A stretch of 64,000 nt of DNA from Propionibacteriaceae bacterium (GCA_016717345.1 JADKFR010000006.1:84091-148090), one strand, 5' to 3'; shown: positions 24,823-34,519, counted from the first letter of the stretch. A program made the numbers and translations. The notes: generated by a model from the letters alone, not told the origin.

Positions 24823-26463
24823 TCAGCCTTCGGGCTGCATGTGGGGATAGCCGACCTGCGTGGGAGCCACGAAGGTCTCCTTGATAGACCTCGGGCTCAC
24901 CCAGCGCATCAGGTTCCAGGCCGATCCGGCCTTGTCGTTGGTTCCCGACGCCCGACCGCCGCCGAAGGGCTGCTGGCCGACGACCGCGCCGGTCGGCTTG
25001 TCGTTGACGTAGAAGTTGCCCGCGGCGTGACGCAACCGCTGGGACGCGAGCTCGACGGCCGAGCGGTCGGTGGCGAAGACGGCACCGGTCAGGGCATAGG
25101 TCGAGGTCTTGTCGATGAGGTCGAGCACCTCGCCGAACTGGTCGTCCTCGTAGACGAAGACGCCGAGGATGGGCCCGAAGTATTCAGTGGTGAAGATGTC
25201 CTGATAGGGGTTGTCCGAGCGGATCAGGGTGGGACGGATGTACCACCCTTGACTGCGGTCGTACGTCCCCCCGGCCAGCACGGTGGCATCGGCGGACGAC
25301 CTGGCCCGCTCGATGGCTCCGGCGAGCTTGTCGAAAGCGCGCTCATCGATGACGGCCGAGGTGAAGTGGGCGAAGTCGCGTACGTCGCCGACCTGCAGTG
25401 CCTCGATCTGGTCGATGAGCAGCTTCCCGTGGTCGAGCTTGCCCTCCCAGATCGACCGCGGCAGGTAGCAGCGCGAAGCCGCCGAACACTTCTGGCCGGA
25501 GTATTCGAAGGCACCCCGGACCAGCGCTGTGGTGAGCGCGGCGACGTCGGCGCTGGGGTGTGCGACGACGAAATCCTTGCCCCCGGTCTCGCCCACGAGG
25601 CGCGGGTAGGAACGGTAGCCGGCGATGTTCTCACCGACCGTGGCCCACAGGCTCTGGAAGACCCGGGTCGAACCGGTGAAGTGGATCCCGGCCAGGTCGG
25701 GGCTGCGGAGCGCCACATCGGAGATCCCGGCGCCGTGACCAGGAAGCAAGGTGATGACCCCCTCAGGCAGTCCCGCCGCCCGCAACACCTGGAGGAAGGC
25801 GAGGGCCGACACCGTCTGGGTGAGGGCCGGCTTCCAGATGACGGTGTTGCCCATCAACGCCGGTGCCGTGGGCAGGTTGCCCCCGATCGCAGTGAAGTTG
25901 AACGGCGTGATGGCGAAAACGAAGCCATCAAGCGGTCGGTAGTCCATGCGGTTCCAGACCCCGGGCGAACTGATCGGCTGGTGGGAGTACAACTCACTGG
26001 CGAAGGCGACATTGAATCGCAGGAAGTCGATCAGTTCGCAGGCCGCGTCGATTTCGGCCTGCTGCACGGTCTTGCCCTGGCCCAGCATGGTGGCGGCATT
26101 GATGACGTCTCGCTGCGGGCCCGCCAGCATGTCGGCCGCCCGCAGGAAGACGGCGGCCCGTTCGTCGAAGGGGAGCGCCGCCCACTCGGCTTTGGCCTTC
26201 ATGGCGGCCCCGATGGCGGCGGTGGCGTGCTGGGTGGTGGCCTGGTGCACTCTGGCCAGCAGCGTGGAGTGATCGGACGGCATCCGGACCTCCAGGACCG
26301 GACCATCGGCGCTCAGCTCGCCGCCGATCATCGGCGCGATGTCGTCGACCTGCGCGGCGCGGGCGCGTAACGCCTCGGCGATCGTGGCGCGCTCGGCGGT
26401 GCCGGGGGCGTAGCTGTGAACAGGCTCGTTGACCGGAACCGGTACCGACGTGATGGCATCCAT
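24823..26463 (-). CDS. pruA: Delta-1-pyrroline-5-carboxylate dehydrogenase
   Basis: 546 residues, the size of the single-function P5C dehydrogenase, which oxidises P5C/glutamate semialdehyde to glutamate in proline catabolism. Aldehyde dehydrogenase motifs are present: FNFTAIGGNLPTAP, FTGSTRVFQ, the general base in GETGGKDF and the nucleophile in SGQKCSAASR. The C-terminal FGGGRASGTNDKAGS is typical of this subfamily. No proline dehydrogenase gene is adjacent. Its product is substrate for the glutamate dehydrogenase encoded 2.5 kb away. Confidence 0.94.
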   Translation of the reverse strand: MDAITSVPVPVNEPVHSYAPGTAERATIAEALRARAAQVDDIAPMIGGELSADGPVLEVRMPSDHSTLLARVHQATTQHATAAIGAAMKAKAEWAALPFDERAAVFLRAADMLAGPQRDVINAATMLGQGKTVQQAEIDAACELIDFLRFNVAFASELYSHQPISSPGVWNRMDYRPLDGFVFAITPFNFTAIGGNLPTAPALMGNTVIWKPALTQTVSALAFLQVLRAAGLPEGVITLLPGHGAGISDVALRSPDLAGIHFTGSTRVFQSLWATVGENIAGYRSYPRLVGETGGKDFVVAHPSADVAALTTALVRGAFEYSGQKCSAASRCYLPRSIWEGKLDHGKLLIDQIEALQVGDVRDFAHFTSAVIDERAFDKLAGAIERARSSADATVLAGGTYDRSQGWYIRPTLIRSDNPYQDIFTTEYFGPILGVFVYEDDQFGEVLDLIDKTSTYALTGAVFATDRSAVELASQRLRHAAGNFYVNDKPTGAVVGQQPFGGGRASGTNDKAGSAWNLMRWVSPRSIKETFVAPTQVGYPHMQPEG

Positions 26464-26521
26464 GCCCAGAGGCTACTCGCCGGGGGCATCCGCTGGCATC
26501 CCGGCTCCAGCGCCCGGAAGT

Positions 26522-27322
26522 TCAGCTGGCCGCAGCCTCTTCGCGGCGCTTCTTGGCGGCCTCCACCGACGCCCGCAGCGCGGCCACCAGATCGACCACC
26601 TCGGCCTGGCGCGGGGTCCCGGAGTCTTCCTCGGGGACGGCGACCCCCTCCAACTTCGCCTGGACCACCTGTTCCAGCGCCTCACGGTAGCGGTCGCTGA
26701 ATTGGCTGGGGTCGAAGTCACCGCTGAGTTGTTCGATGAACATCGTGGCCATGCCGATCTCGGCGTCACTCACCTTCACCTCGTCGGCCGGGGCGGCGAA
26801 GCCGGTGTCCCGCAATTCATCGGGCCACAGCATCGTGTGCATCAGCAGCACCCCGTCCACCGGACGGATCAGGGCCAGCGTCTCCCGCGACCGCAGCGCC
26901 ACCTTCACGACGGCTGCCTTTCCGGCCTCCAGGAGCGCTTCACGCAGCAGCACGTACGGCTTGATGCCGGGGCCTTCCGCCTCCAGCACGTAGGTCTTCT
27001 CCACGTAGGTCGGATCGATCTGGTCGACTGGTACGAACTGCACCACATCAACCGTCCGGCCCTGCGCCTCGGGAAGGCCGCTGAAGTCTTCGTCGGTGAG
27101 GATCGCCATCCGGCCGTCACTGGTCTCAAAGCCCTTGGCGATCTGGGCGTAGGGCACCTCTTCGCCGCAGACCTCACAGACCCGCTTGTAGCGGATCCGC
27201 CCTCCATCCTCGGCGTGCACCTGACGAAAGCTGATGTCCTTGGTCTCGGTGGCCCCGTACACCTTGACCGGGATGGTGACCAGCCCGAACGAGACTGCGC
27301 CTTTCCAGATCGATCTGGGCAT
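26522..27322 (-). CDS. ku: Non-homologous end joining protein Ku
   Basis: 266 residues, normal for the homodimeric bacterial Ku that encircles DNA ends and recruits LigD. Starts MPRSIWKGAVSFGLVTIPVK, with the conserved FRQVHAEDGGRIRYKRVCE and YVLLREALLEAGKAAV of the beta-barrel bridge. The C-terminal tail is short and moderately basic (KKRREEAAAS). Followed upstream on the same strand by a DUF6912 gene 21 bases away. The matching polymerase domain is at 1047-1988; a LigD ligase gene is not in the window. Confidence 0.95.
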   Translation of the reverse strand: MPRSIWKGAVSFGLVTIPVKVYGATETKDISFRQVHAEDGGRIRYKRVCEVCGEEVPYAQIAKGFETSDGRMAILTDEDFSGLPEAQGRTVDVVQFVPVDQIDPTYVEKTYVLEAEGPGIKPYVLLREALLEAGKAAVVKVALRSRETLALIRPVDGVLLMHTMLWPDELRDTGFAAPADEVKVSDAEIGMATMFIEQLSGDFDPSQFSDRYREALEQVVQAKLEGVAVPEEDSGTPRQAEVVDLVAALRASVEAAKKRREEAAAS

Positions 27323-27343
27323 CTGATCCCCCTCCTCCGCGGC

Positions 27344-27811
27344 CTAGGCCCGGGTGCCGTCGGTCAGCACCGGCCATTCCCCGGCACCGTGCCACAGCAG
27401 GTCCCCCCGGGACAAGAGCTCCTGCAGATCCTCGCGTTCCCAGGCGGTTGCCAGCGCCATTCCGGCCACCCCCTCGACCGTGGCCGGTTCGGCGCCGGCA
27501 AACAGTGCCGTCACACGGGTGAACGGCACATCGCTCACGCTGACGCTGCCGAACTCCGCGTCTGCCGGGTCGTTCAGGTGATCGGTGTCCGCGACGCCCA
27601 CCAACCGCACGCCACCCGCCAGGAGCGCCGCCAGGGAGGCGATGCACAACGCGGTGTGCTCGGCGTCCTCGTCCGTGGTGTCGGTGAAGCCGAACGCGTC
27701 CGCCATCGTCGGGGTCACGGCGTAGCCTCGAACGTTGCCGGCCAGCACTCCGGTCGTTGCCCACGTCCGCAGGGTGTCACCGTTGAGCGGGACGAAGACC
27801 AGTCCTGCCAT
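27344..27811 (-). CDS. DUF6912 family protein
   Basis: 155 residues. The start VFVPLNGDTLRTWATTGVL, the YAVTPTMADAF segment and the alternation of short strands and helices match the actinobacterial DUF6912 family. Function unknown; no catalytic motif is evident. It is 1 base from the WS/DGAT-like gene upstream and 21 bases from ku downstream, so the three probably form one transcript. Confidence 0.75.
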   Translation of the reverse strand: MAGLVFVPLNGDTLRTWATTGVLAGNVRGYAVTPTMADAFGFTDTTDEDAEHTALCIASLAALLAGGVRLVGVADTDHLNDPADAEFGSVSVSDVPFTRVTALFAGAEPATVEGVAGMALATAWEREDLQELLSRGDLLWHGAGEWPVLTDGTRA

Positions 27812-27812
27812 G

Positions 27813-29069
27813 TCAGGCTCCGGCCCTCAGGACGCCGAGTTCGCTGCTGACGTCGCGCGCGAAGTGCTTGAGCTCCGCCACGGCGGTGACCCCGATGGTC
27901 ACCCGCCCCCGGTAGCTGCTGATCGACACCGTGATCTCCTGGTCGTCGGTGGTGGCGACCAGGCTGTACACCCCGGTCACCCGTGAGGTACCCAGGTAAC
28001 GCGGCTCTCGGGGGCCGGGCGCGTTGCTCACCCACACCCGATGCGGTCGGCCGACGGCCACCGTTCCGGCGGCCAGGCTGTGCAGGGTGGGCGGGGCGAA
28101 CCCGGCCAGGTCCATGAGGTCACGCGCGGGCACCGAAACCCCGGTGTCCAGACGGGCCCTGGTGAGCGTGGCGATCGTGGCCAGTCGAGTGGCGGGATTG
28201 GCCTCACCGATCGGAAGGGCGATCCACTGCGGCGCGATCCGGCATCCGATGGCGCTCTCCAGCAGGTTGGCTTCCGTGACGGCCAACGGTGCCAACGCGA
28301 CGAGGTCCTCGGGGAGGCGGCCCTGGTCGATCAGCCAGCCGCGGACTCCCGCCGTGGTGAGGGCCAGCAACACATCGTGGGTGGTGCAGCCCGCCTGCTC
28401 CTTGATACCGGCCAGCGTGGCGAGGTCCAGCTCGACACCGGCCACGTGGTGGGGACGGGCGGCGGCCCCCAGCGTGCGGACCGCGTTCTCCAGCATGCCG
28501 CCCAGTCCTGTGGCCGCCTCCTGCAGGGTGCGCAGTGGATCGTCCCAGCCGCTCAGCAGGTCGGCCCAGCCGGGTGCCTTCGCGCCGGCGGCCTGCCAGA
28601 CCGGGGCCTCCTGCCCGATCGGGGTGGGGTACTCGTCCAACAACTCCTGGAGCAGGTGCACATTGTCGTAGCCGTCCACCAAGGCGGGGTGGGAGAGGAC
28701 GACCACGGCGGGCCGGCCACGGGCCACGCCGTGCACCAGCCACGCCTCCCAAAGCGGGTGATCGCGATCGAAGGGGACCGCCAACCGCCCGGCCAGCCAG
28801 TCCTGCAACTGTTTCCCGGGCTGCAGCCGGTCCTCACGGACGTGGCCGGACGCCATGAAGCCGTCGTCGTCGACCCAGGTCGGACGCGGCCAGCCGGCCA
28901 CCACGCGACGGAACCTGGGCGCGTAGCCGATCCGCTCGTTGACCCGATCCAGCAGCTGCTCTCGACTCAGCGGTGAATCCAGCAGGCACACGAACGCCTG
29001 CTTCCACGGCTGAATGTCCTGGTCGCGGGCCAGCAGTGCGGCCTCGGCGGCCGAGACGAGATCGCTCAC
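27813..29069 (-). CDS. WS/DGAT-like acyltransferase homologue with altered active site
   Basis: 418 residues of the wax ester synthase/diacylglycerol acyltransferase family: PRFRRVVAGWPRPTWVDD near the N terminus, the active-site region VVVLSHPALVDGYD (about 122-135) and the C-terminal VSNAPGPREP. The family motif is HHxxxDG, where the second His is the catalytic base. Here it reads H127-P128-ALV-D132-G133, so the second His is proline. The protein is likely inactive in the usual reaction or has another role. Probably co-transcribed with DUF6912 and ku. Confidence 0.8.
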   Translation of the reverse strand: MSDLVSAAEAALLARDQDIQPWKQAFVCLLDSPLSREQLLDRVNERIGYAPRFRRVVAGWPRPTWVDDDGFMASGHVREDRLQPGKQLQDWLAGRLAVPFDRDHPLWEAWLVHGVARGRPAVVVLSHPALVDGYDNVHLLQELLDEYPTPIGQEAPVWQAAGAKAPGWADLLSGWDDPLRTLQEAATGLGGMLENAVRTLGAAARPHHVAGVELDLATLAGIKEQAGCTTHDVLLALTTAGVRGWLIDQGRLPEDLVALAPLAVTEANLLESAIGCRIAPQWIALPIGEANPATRLATIATLTRARLDTGVSVPARDLMDLAGFAPPTLHSLAAGTVAVGRPHRVWVSNAPGPREPRYLGTSRVTGVYSLVATTDDQEITVSISSYRGRVTIGVTAVAELKHFARDVSSELGVLRAGA

Positions 29070-29216
29070 GATCCCAACCCTACTCAGCCGCGGCCCTCGC
29101 CCGGCTGAGGTGCCTCACCGTCCGGCTGCGGGGTTATCCACAGATTGGCTTGCCGGATCGTTCATCGGCTTCCCAGGGGGTCACAGTGGAGGCTGACCAC
29201 CCACCAGGAGAACCGC

Positions 29217-29744
29217 ATGCCTGTCGCGCCGCACCTCGATCAGCCGGGTTCACCGGCCGGCACCCTCACTGCACCTCCACGGTGCCTGGCCGCCCAGCAC
29301 ACACGCCCACCGGCGCGACGGCTGTTGGAGCCCGTCCTGCTCGCACCGGACCACCCCGTCCTGCCCTGGGCCAGTGTCCCCGAGATCCTTGACCACGCCG
29401 ACACGGTGGAACCGGCAGCCCGCCAGGTGGCTGCGTCGGTCACCATCGCCATCGTCGAGGCGCTGGCGGGCAGACGATCGCCGGTTCAACTCGAACGCTG
29501 GCTGGAGCCCGACCTCATCACCTTGCTGGAGCACCTGTGTCGGAGCCGAGTCGCCTGGGGGGTGCGGCTGCGGTCGCTCCGCTTGCAGTCCCCCACCCCG
29601 GGCGTGGTCGAGGTGACAGCACACCTGCGGCACCATGGCGCCTCACGAGCGGCGGCGCTCCGCCTGGCGCGTCGCGAGAGCGGCTGGGTCGGGACCAACC
29701 TCGAAATCGCGCTTCGCGCCCAGGTGATCAACCGGGCGGGGTGA
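29217..29744 (+). CDS. Rv3235-family protein
   Basis: 175 residues from ATG 29217, which has AGGAG 6 bases upstream. The C-terminal 110 residues (from about DTVEPAARQVAASV) match the Rv3235 family, a small actinobacterial protein always encoded near secA; here it converges on secA with only 5 bases between stops. The N-terminal 60 residues are Pro-rich and disordered. Function unknown. Confidence 0.8.
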   Translation: MPVAPHLDQPGSPAGTLTAPPRCLAAQHTRPPARRLLEPVLLAPDHPVLPWASVPEILDHADTVEPAARQVAASVTIAIVEALAGRRSPVQLERWLEPDLITLLEHLCRSRVAWGVRLRSLRLQSPTPGVVEVTAHLRHHGASRAAALRLARRESGWVGTNLEIALRAQVINRAG

Positions 29745-29749
29745 AGGAG

Positions 29750-32584
29750 TCAGTTCGCCGCGACGGCACCCCGCCCGTGACACACCTTGTACTTGCGACC
29801 CGAACCGCACGGGCACGGTGCGTTGCGGCCCACCCCGGCGTACGGGTCGTCGCTGGTTGCGGTGGCCACCTTCGCGGGCTCCCCCGACTCGCTCGGTGCC
29901 GAGTAGGTCATCGGACGTTGCTTCCGCGGCGCCAGCCCCTTCGCCTGAAGGCTGGGACGCTTCGTGAGCGCCGACTCCTGGGGCGTGGGCACCCGAGGCT
30001 GCTCGGCCACGGGGGAATTCGAGTCCGCAGCGGGGGCCAGCAGGTCGGCCGCTGTCACTGGCGCGCCGTCAGCATTCGTGACCAGGGCGGGGGTCGGCTG
30101 CTGCTGCTCGACCTGCACGTCGAGGTTGTACAGGTAGCCGACCACTTCCTCCATGAAGGCTTCCATCATGGCGTTGAACATGTCGCCACCCTCGCGCTGG
30201 TACTCCACCAGCGGATCGCGCTGGGCCATCGCCCGCAGGCCGATGCCTTCCCGCAGGTAGTCCATCTCGTACAGGTGCTCGCGCCACTTGCGATCCAGAA
30301 CGGTGAGCAGCACCTGGCGCTCGAACTCGCGCATGGTCTCTGCTCCCAGCGCTTCGGCCCGCGCGTCGTAGGCCAGTTGGGCATCGGCCTGGAAATCGGC
30401 GACGAGCTCGTCCGGGGTCAGGTCGTTGCGGCCGGTGTAGTCGTCCACCTCGAGGGTGACCGGGTAGAGCGTGCGCAACTGCGCCCACAGTGCCTCAAAG
30501 TCCCAATCCTCGACGAAGCCTTCGGTGAGGCTGCGCACATACTGCTCGACGACGGTGTTCACCGTGGACCGCAGTTGCTCTTCGACATCAGCGCCTTCCA
30601 GCACCCGACGACGATCGGCGTAGATCGCGTGACGTTGCCGGTTCATCACGTCGTCGTACTTCAGCACGTTCTTACGCATCTCGAAGTTCTGCGCCTCAAC
30701 CTGCTCCTGGGCCGACTGAACGGAACTCGACACCCGCTTGTTCTCGATCGGGACGTCCTCGGGGATCTTCAGCGCCTGCAGCACCCAGTCGATGACGTCC
30801 GACTTGAACAGCCGCATCAGGTCGTCCTCGAGGGAGAGGTAGAAACGGCTCTCCCCCGGGTCCCCCTGGCGCCCGGACCGACCACGCAGCTGGTTGTCAA
30901 TGCGCCTGGACTCGTGGCGCTCCGAACCGATGACGTAGAGCCCGCCGAGTTCGACGACTTCGTTGTGGGCGTCGGCCACCTGGGATTCGATCTCCCGGAG
31001 CGTCTCGGGCCACGCCGTCTCATACCCGTCGGGATCCTCGACCGGATCGAAACCCTTCGAGCGCAGCACCTGATCGGCCAGGAACTCGGGGTTACCGCCC
31101 AGGATGATGTCGGTGCCACGTCCCGCCATGTTGGTGGCCACCGTGACTGCGGACTTCTGCCCGGCGAGGGCGACGATCACCGCTTCGCGTTCATGGTTCT
31201 TCGCGTTCAGCACCTCGTGGGCGACGCCGGCCTTCTTGAGCGCCTTGCTGAGCAACTCCGACTTGGCGACCGAGGCAGTGCCGATCAGCATCGGCTGTCC
31301 CTTGTCATGCCGAGCCACCACGTCGGTGACGATCGCATCGAACTTCGCCGCTTCGGTGCGGTAGATCAGGTCCGCCTGGTCGACGCGGATCATCGGCCGG
31401 TTGGTCTCGATCGGCAGCACTCCCAGGCCGTAGATCTTCTGGAACTCAGACTCCTCGGTCTTCGCCGTGCCGGTCATGCCGGCGAGCTTGGAGTACATCC
31501 GGAAGTAGTTCTGCAGCGTGATCGTCGCGAGGGTCTGGTACTCGTCGCGGATCTGGACGCCCTCTTTGGCCTCCAGCGCCTGGTGAAGGCCCTCGTTGTA
31601 GCGGCGACCGATCAGGGTGCGGCCGGTGTGCTCGTCCACGATCAGCACTTCGCCGTCGAGAATGACGTAGTCCTTGTCGCGCTTGAACAGCTCCTTGGCC
31701 TTGATGGCGTTGTTCAGGTAGGAGATCAGGGGGGTGTTGACCGACTCGTAGAGGTTGTCGATGCCCAGTCGGTTCTCGACGGCGGTGATGCCGGGCTCAA
31801 GCACCGCGACGGTCTTCTTCTTCTCGTCCACCTCGTAGTGGTCGTCACGCTTGAGCGCCTGAACGAGCTTGGCGAACTCGGGGTACCACGCGGAGTTGTC
31901 CTCGGCCGGGCCGGAGATGATCAGCGGGGTCCGGGCCTCGTCCACCAGGATCGAGTCGACCTCGTCCACGATGGCGTAGTGGTGGCCGCGCTGCACGCAG
32001 TCGTCCACCGACAATGCCATGTTGTCGCGCAGATAGTCGAAGCCGAACTCGTTGTTCGTGCCGTAGGTGATGTCGCAGGCGTAGGCCCGTCGGCGTTCCG
32101 CTGGAGTCATGGCCGACAAGATCGCCCCGACCTCAAGGCCGAGGAAGTGGTGGATCCGGCCCATCTGTTCGGACTGGAATTTCGCCAGGTAGTCGTTCAC
32201 GGTGACGACGTGAACGCCCTTTCCTTCCAGCGCGTTGAGGTAGGAGGCCAGGACCGCGACCAGGGTCTTGCCCTCACCGGTCTTCATCTCGGCGATGTTG
32301 CCCCAGTGCAGCGCGGCGGCACCGGCCAACTGGACGTCGAAGTGCCGCTTGCCCAGAACCCGCTTGCTGGCTTCACGGACGGTGGCGAACGCCTCCGGCA
32401 TCAGGGAGTCAAGCGTCGCCCCGTCGGCGAGCCGATCCTTGAACACCTTCGTCTGGCCGCGGAGCTCCTCGTCCGACATCTCCAGGAAGTCCGGTTCGAT
32501 GGAATTCACCTGGTCTGCGACCGCCCGCAGCTTCTTCAGGGTGCGGCCCTCGCCCATGTGCAGCATCTTGTCCAGTAGACCCAC
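29750..32584 (-). CDS. secA: Preprotein translocase ATPase SecA
   Basis: 944 residues from GTG 32584. Drives Sec-dependent export at the membrane. Seen in order: DEAD motor with Walker A MKTGEGKT, the VNDYLA segment, [16 protein letters not shown], the preprotein cross-linking domain, NMAGRGTDI and [10 protein letters not shown] of the second motor domain, helical scaffold, and a C-terminal zinc knuckle [17 protein letters not shown]. The complete C-terminal zinc domain and length indicate the housekeeping SecA1. Neighbours (Rv3235-family, hpf, lpqB-mtrBA) match the mycobacterial secA1 neighbourhood. Confidence 0.97.
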   Translation of the reverse strand: MGLLDKMLHMGEGRTLKKLRAVADQVNSIEPDFLEMSDEELRGQTKVFKDRLADGATLDSLMPEAFATVREASKRVLGKRHFDVQLAGAAALHWGNIAEMKTGEGKTLVAVLASYLNALEGKGVHVVTVNDYLAKFQSEQMGRIHHFLGLEVGAILSAMTPAERRRAYACDITYGTNNEFGFDYLRDNMALSVDDCVQRGHHYAIVDEVDSILVDEARTPLIISGPAEDNSAWYPEFAKLVQALKRDDHYEVDEKKKTVAVLEPGITAVENRLGIDNLYESVNTPLISYLNNAIKAKELFKRDKDYVILDGEVLIVDEHTGRTLIGRRYNEGLHQALEAKEGVQIRDEYQTLATITLQNYFRMYSKLAGMTGTAKTEESEFQKIYGLGVLPIETNRPMIRVDQADLIYRTEAAKFDAIVTDVVARHDKGQPMLIGTASVAKSELLSKALKKAGVAHEVLNAKNHEREAVIVALAGQKSAVTVATNMAGRGTDIILGGNPEFLADQVLRSKGFDPVEDPDGYETAWPETLREIESQVADAHNEVVELGGLYVIGSERHESRRIDNQLRGRSGRQGDPGESRFYLSLEDDLMRLFKSDVIDWVLQALKIPEDVPIENKRVSSSVQSAQEQVEAQNFEMRKNVLKYDDVMNRQRHAIYADRRRVLEGADVEEQLRSTVNTVVEQYVRSLTEGFVEDWDFEALWAQLRTLYPVTLEVDDYTGRNDLTPDELVADFQADAQLAYDARAEALGAETMREFERQVLLTVLDRKWREHLYEMDYLREGIGLRAMAQRDPLVEYQREGGDMFNAMMEAFMEEVVGYLYNLDVQVEQQQPTPALVTNADGAPVTAADLLAPAADSNSPVAEQPRVPTPQESALTKRPSLQAKGLAPRKQRPMTYSAPSESGEPAKVATATSDDPYAGVGRNAPCPCGSGRKYKVCHGRGAVAAN

Positions 32585-32775
32585 GGTGCCCGCGCTTCCT
32601 CATCGATAGTGGTTAGCTCGACCATCCTAGTGCGAGCGGCCGACGCAGCACCGCGCCGCGACGGCGGCCCCCAGGCCCCGAACCAGGTCACACTTGTGTC
32701 TCAGCCCTGAAGTTGACACCAAACTGCAACGTTCCGGTGGGAAGATGCAGCCGTTTACGTCTTGAAAGGACAACG

Positions 32776-33615
32776 ATGAAACGACTGCTCAGCGTCTTCG
32801 CCGCTGCTTCAGCCTTGGCGCTCGCCCTCACTGGGTGCGCCAACTACTCCCAGCCCACCGCTTCCTCCACGAAGGCGCCGATCGTCGATCTCGCCGGCCT
32901 CAAGGGCAAGGTCCTGGCCGTCCAGACCGATACCACCGGCCAGAAGTACGCCGAAGACCACAAGGCGGAGTTCGGTTACGAGATCAAGGTGTTCGACGAC
33001 CTGCCCGGCTCGGTGAATGCTGTTCTGGCGGGCAGTGCCGACGCGGCCATCAACGACAACGGCGTGCTCTACGACTTCGCCAAGCAGAACCCGACCACCA
33101 AGGTGGTCAAGGAATTCGCCACCGGCGAGGAATACGGGTTCAACGTCTCCAAGAACAACCCCGGCCTGCTGGCAGTGGTGAACGCCGCGCTCACCGAAGC
33201 CCGCGCCGACGGCAGTTACAACACGATCTACCAGAAGTGGTTCGGCACCGACGCCCCGGCGAACACCGCGCCCACGGCTCCGGCGACCTCCAGCGAGAAG
33301 CCTGTTCTGGTGGATCCGTCGAAGCTGACGACCTGCACCCACCTCGCCTACCGGCCGTTCCAGTTCCTTGACACCGACAACACCACGATCATCGGGTTCG
33401 ACGTGGACCTGGTCGACCTCGTGGCGAAGAAGCTGGGCGTTCCGCAGAAGATCGTCGACATCGACTTCGGCCAGATCACGTCCGGGTCCGTCTTCGCCGC
33501 CAAGAAGTGCGATCTGGGCGCAGCCGCCATCACCATCACCCCGGAACGCGAGAAGGCCGCCCCCTTCTCCGAGGGCTACTTCGCGGCCACCCAGGCCCTG
33601 CTGGTCAAGCCCTGA
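32776..33615 (+). CDS. Amino-acid ABC transporter binding lipoprotein, circularly permuted SBP_bac_3 fold
   Basis: 279 residues, ATG 32776 with GAAAGGA 5 bases upstream. Signal peptide with lipobox LTGC (Cys21) anchors it outside the membrane. The order of halves is reversed against the family. Residues 36-159 (LAGLKGKVLAVQTDTTG to IYQKWFGTD) match the second half of GlnH-type proteins, whereas residues 185-279 (AYRPFQFLD, IIGFDVDLVDLVAKKLG, ITITPEREKAAPFSEGYF) match the first half. A Pro/Ala/Thr linker (160-180) joins the normal C terminus to the normal N terminus. Ligand-contacting Arg258 (ITITPER) and Asp94 (INDN) are kept. Cys187 and Cys245 could form a disulfide. First gene of an ABC operon for a polar amino acid, probably glutamate/glutamine class. 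Confidence 0.93.
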   Translation: MKRLLSVFAAASALALALTGCANYSQPTASSTKAPIVDLAGLKGKVLAVQTDTTGQKYAEDHKAEFGYEIKVFDDLPGSVNAVLAGSADAAINDNGVLYDFAKQNPTTKVVKEFATGEEYGFNVSKNNPGLLAVVNAALTEARADGSYNTIYQKWFGTDAPANTAPTAPATSSEKPVLVDPSKLTTCTHLAYRPFQFLDTDNTTIIGFDVDLVDLVAKKLGVPQKIVDIDFGQITSGSVFAAKKCDLGAAAITITPEREKAAPFSEGYFAATQALLVKP

Positions 33616-33622
33616 GCCACCC

Positions 33623-33654
33623 GGGCGTGTCCGCCGTCCGCGGCGGACACGCCC
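33623..33654 (+). terminator. Intercistronic hairpin after the binding-protein gene
   Basis: Perfect 14-bp arms GGGCGTGTCCGCCG (33623-33636) and CGGCGGACACGCCC (33641-33654), loop TCCG, starting 8 bases after the binding-protein stop and before the permease gene. Such hairpins protect or partially terminate the upstream message so that more binding protein than permease is made. Confidence 0.75.
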
Positions 33655-33685
33655 GCCACCCGACGAGAACCTGAATGAGGAGACC

Positions 33686-34519
33686 ATGAGTGACACGACC
33701 AGCCAGGTAGCTCCCCGACAGGCCAAGCGACTCTCGCCTCGCAAGCGGGCGCAACGCACCAGGGTGATCCAGTACGGGGTACTGGTGGTCCTCGTCGTGG
33801 TCGCGGCACTGACCATCGATGGTCGCCAGGTTCAGCAGGTGTTCCTGCGACCCGACCTGGTACTCAAGACCCTGGGACCCGAACTGGGCGCAGCCTTCTT
33901 GAACACCATCATCTACACCGCCGGGGCGTTCGTGCTCGGCTTGGCCTTCGGCACCGTCCTGGCGCTGATGAAGCTCTCCCAGGTCGCTCCCTACCGCTGG
34001 CTCGCGACGATCTACACCGAGTTCTTCCGAGGCGTCCCGGCGATCATCGTGCTTCTGGCCTTCAGCCTGATGGGCGTGGCCTTTCCCGGTTTCTCCTTCC
34101 CCTTCGACCCCTACGGAACGGTCTGGGTGGCCCTGGGGATCGTCACAGCGGCCTACATGTCGGAAACCATCCGTGCCGGAATCCAGGCCGTTCCCAAGGG
34201 GCAGATCGAGGCCGCGCGCTCACTGGGGATGTCACCGGGGATGTCGATGCAGCGGATCGTGCTCCCCCAGGCCTTCCGGATCGTGACGCCGCCCCTGACC
34301 AACGAGCTCGTGTTGCTGACCAAGGACTCCTCACTGGTCTACGTCCTGGGGTTGTTCGCCTCGGGGTATGAACTCACCAAGTTCGGCCGAAACCTCGCCA
34401 ACACCTACGCCAACATCACGCCCCTGGTGGTGGCCGGCTTCTGTTACCTGATCATCACCCTCCCGCTGACCTACCTGGTGCGACGCATGGAGGCCAAGCA
34501 GAGGAAGGCAACCCGATGA
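33686..34519 (+). CDS. Polar amino acid ABC transporter permease (HisM/GlnP type)
   Basis: 277 residues, ATG 33686 with AGGAG just upstream. Membrane segments at about 28-45, 68-92, 105-130, 145-165, 205-230 and 245-270. [20 protein letters not shown] and [15 protein letters not shown] are hallmarks of the amino-acid permease family; the coupling EAA loop is [21 protein letters not shown] basic cytoplasmic N terminus precedes the first segment. Works as homodimer with the ATPase encoded next, whose start overlaps its stop by 4 bases. Confidence 0.93.
   Translation: MSDTTSQVAPRQAKRLSPRKRAQRTRVIQYGVLVVLVVVAALTIDGRQVQQVFLRPDLVLKTLGPELGAAFLNTIIYTAGAFVLGLAFGTVLALMKLSQVAPYRWLATIYTEFFRGVPAIIVLLAFSLMGVAFPGFSFPFDPYGTVWVALGIVTAAYMSETIRAGIQAVPKGQIEAARSLGMSPGMSMQRIVLPQAFRIVTPPLTNELVLLTKDSSLVYVLGLFASGYELTKFGRNLANTYANITPLVVAGFCYLIITLPLTYLVRRMEAKQRKATR

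Noticed and set aside
29537..32578. Plus-strand open frame of 1013 codons opposite secA
   Set aside because: Antisense shadow of secA; no start signal or protein-like composition.
32713..32745. TTGACA as a -35 box for the amino-acid ABC operon
   Set aside because: No acceptable -10 hexamer at 16-19 bases spacing; left unannotated.
32776..33615. Binding lipoprotein as the missing GlnH of the PknG pathway
   Set aside because: It heads its own permease-ATPase operon 20 kb away and has a permuted fold; a transport role explains it better.
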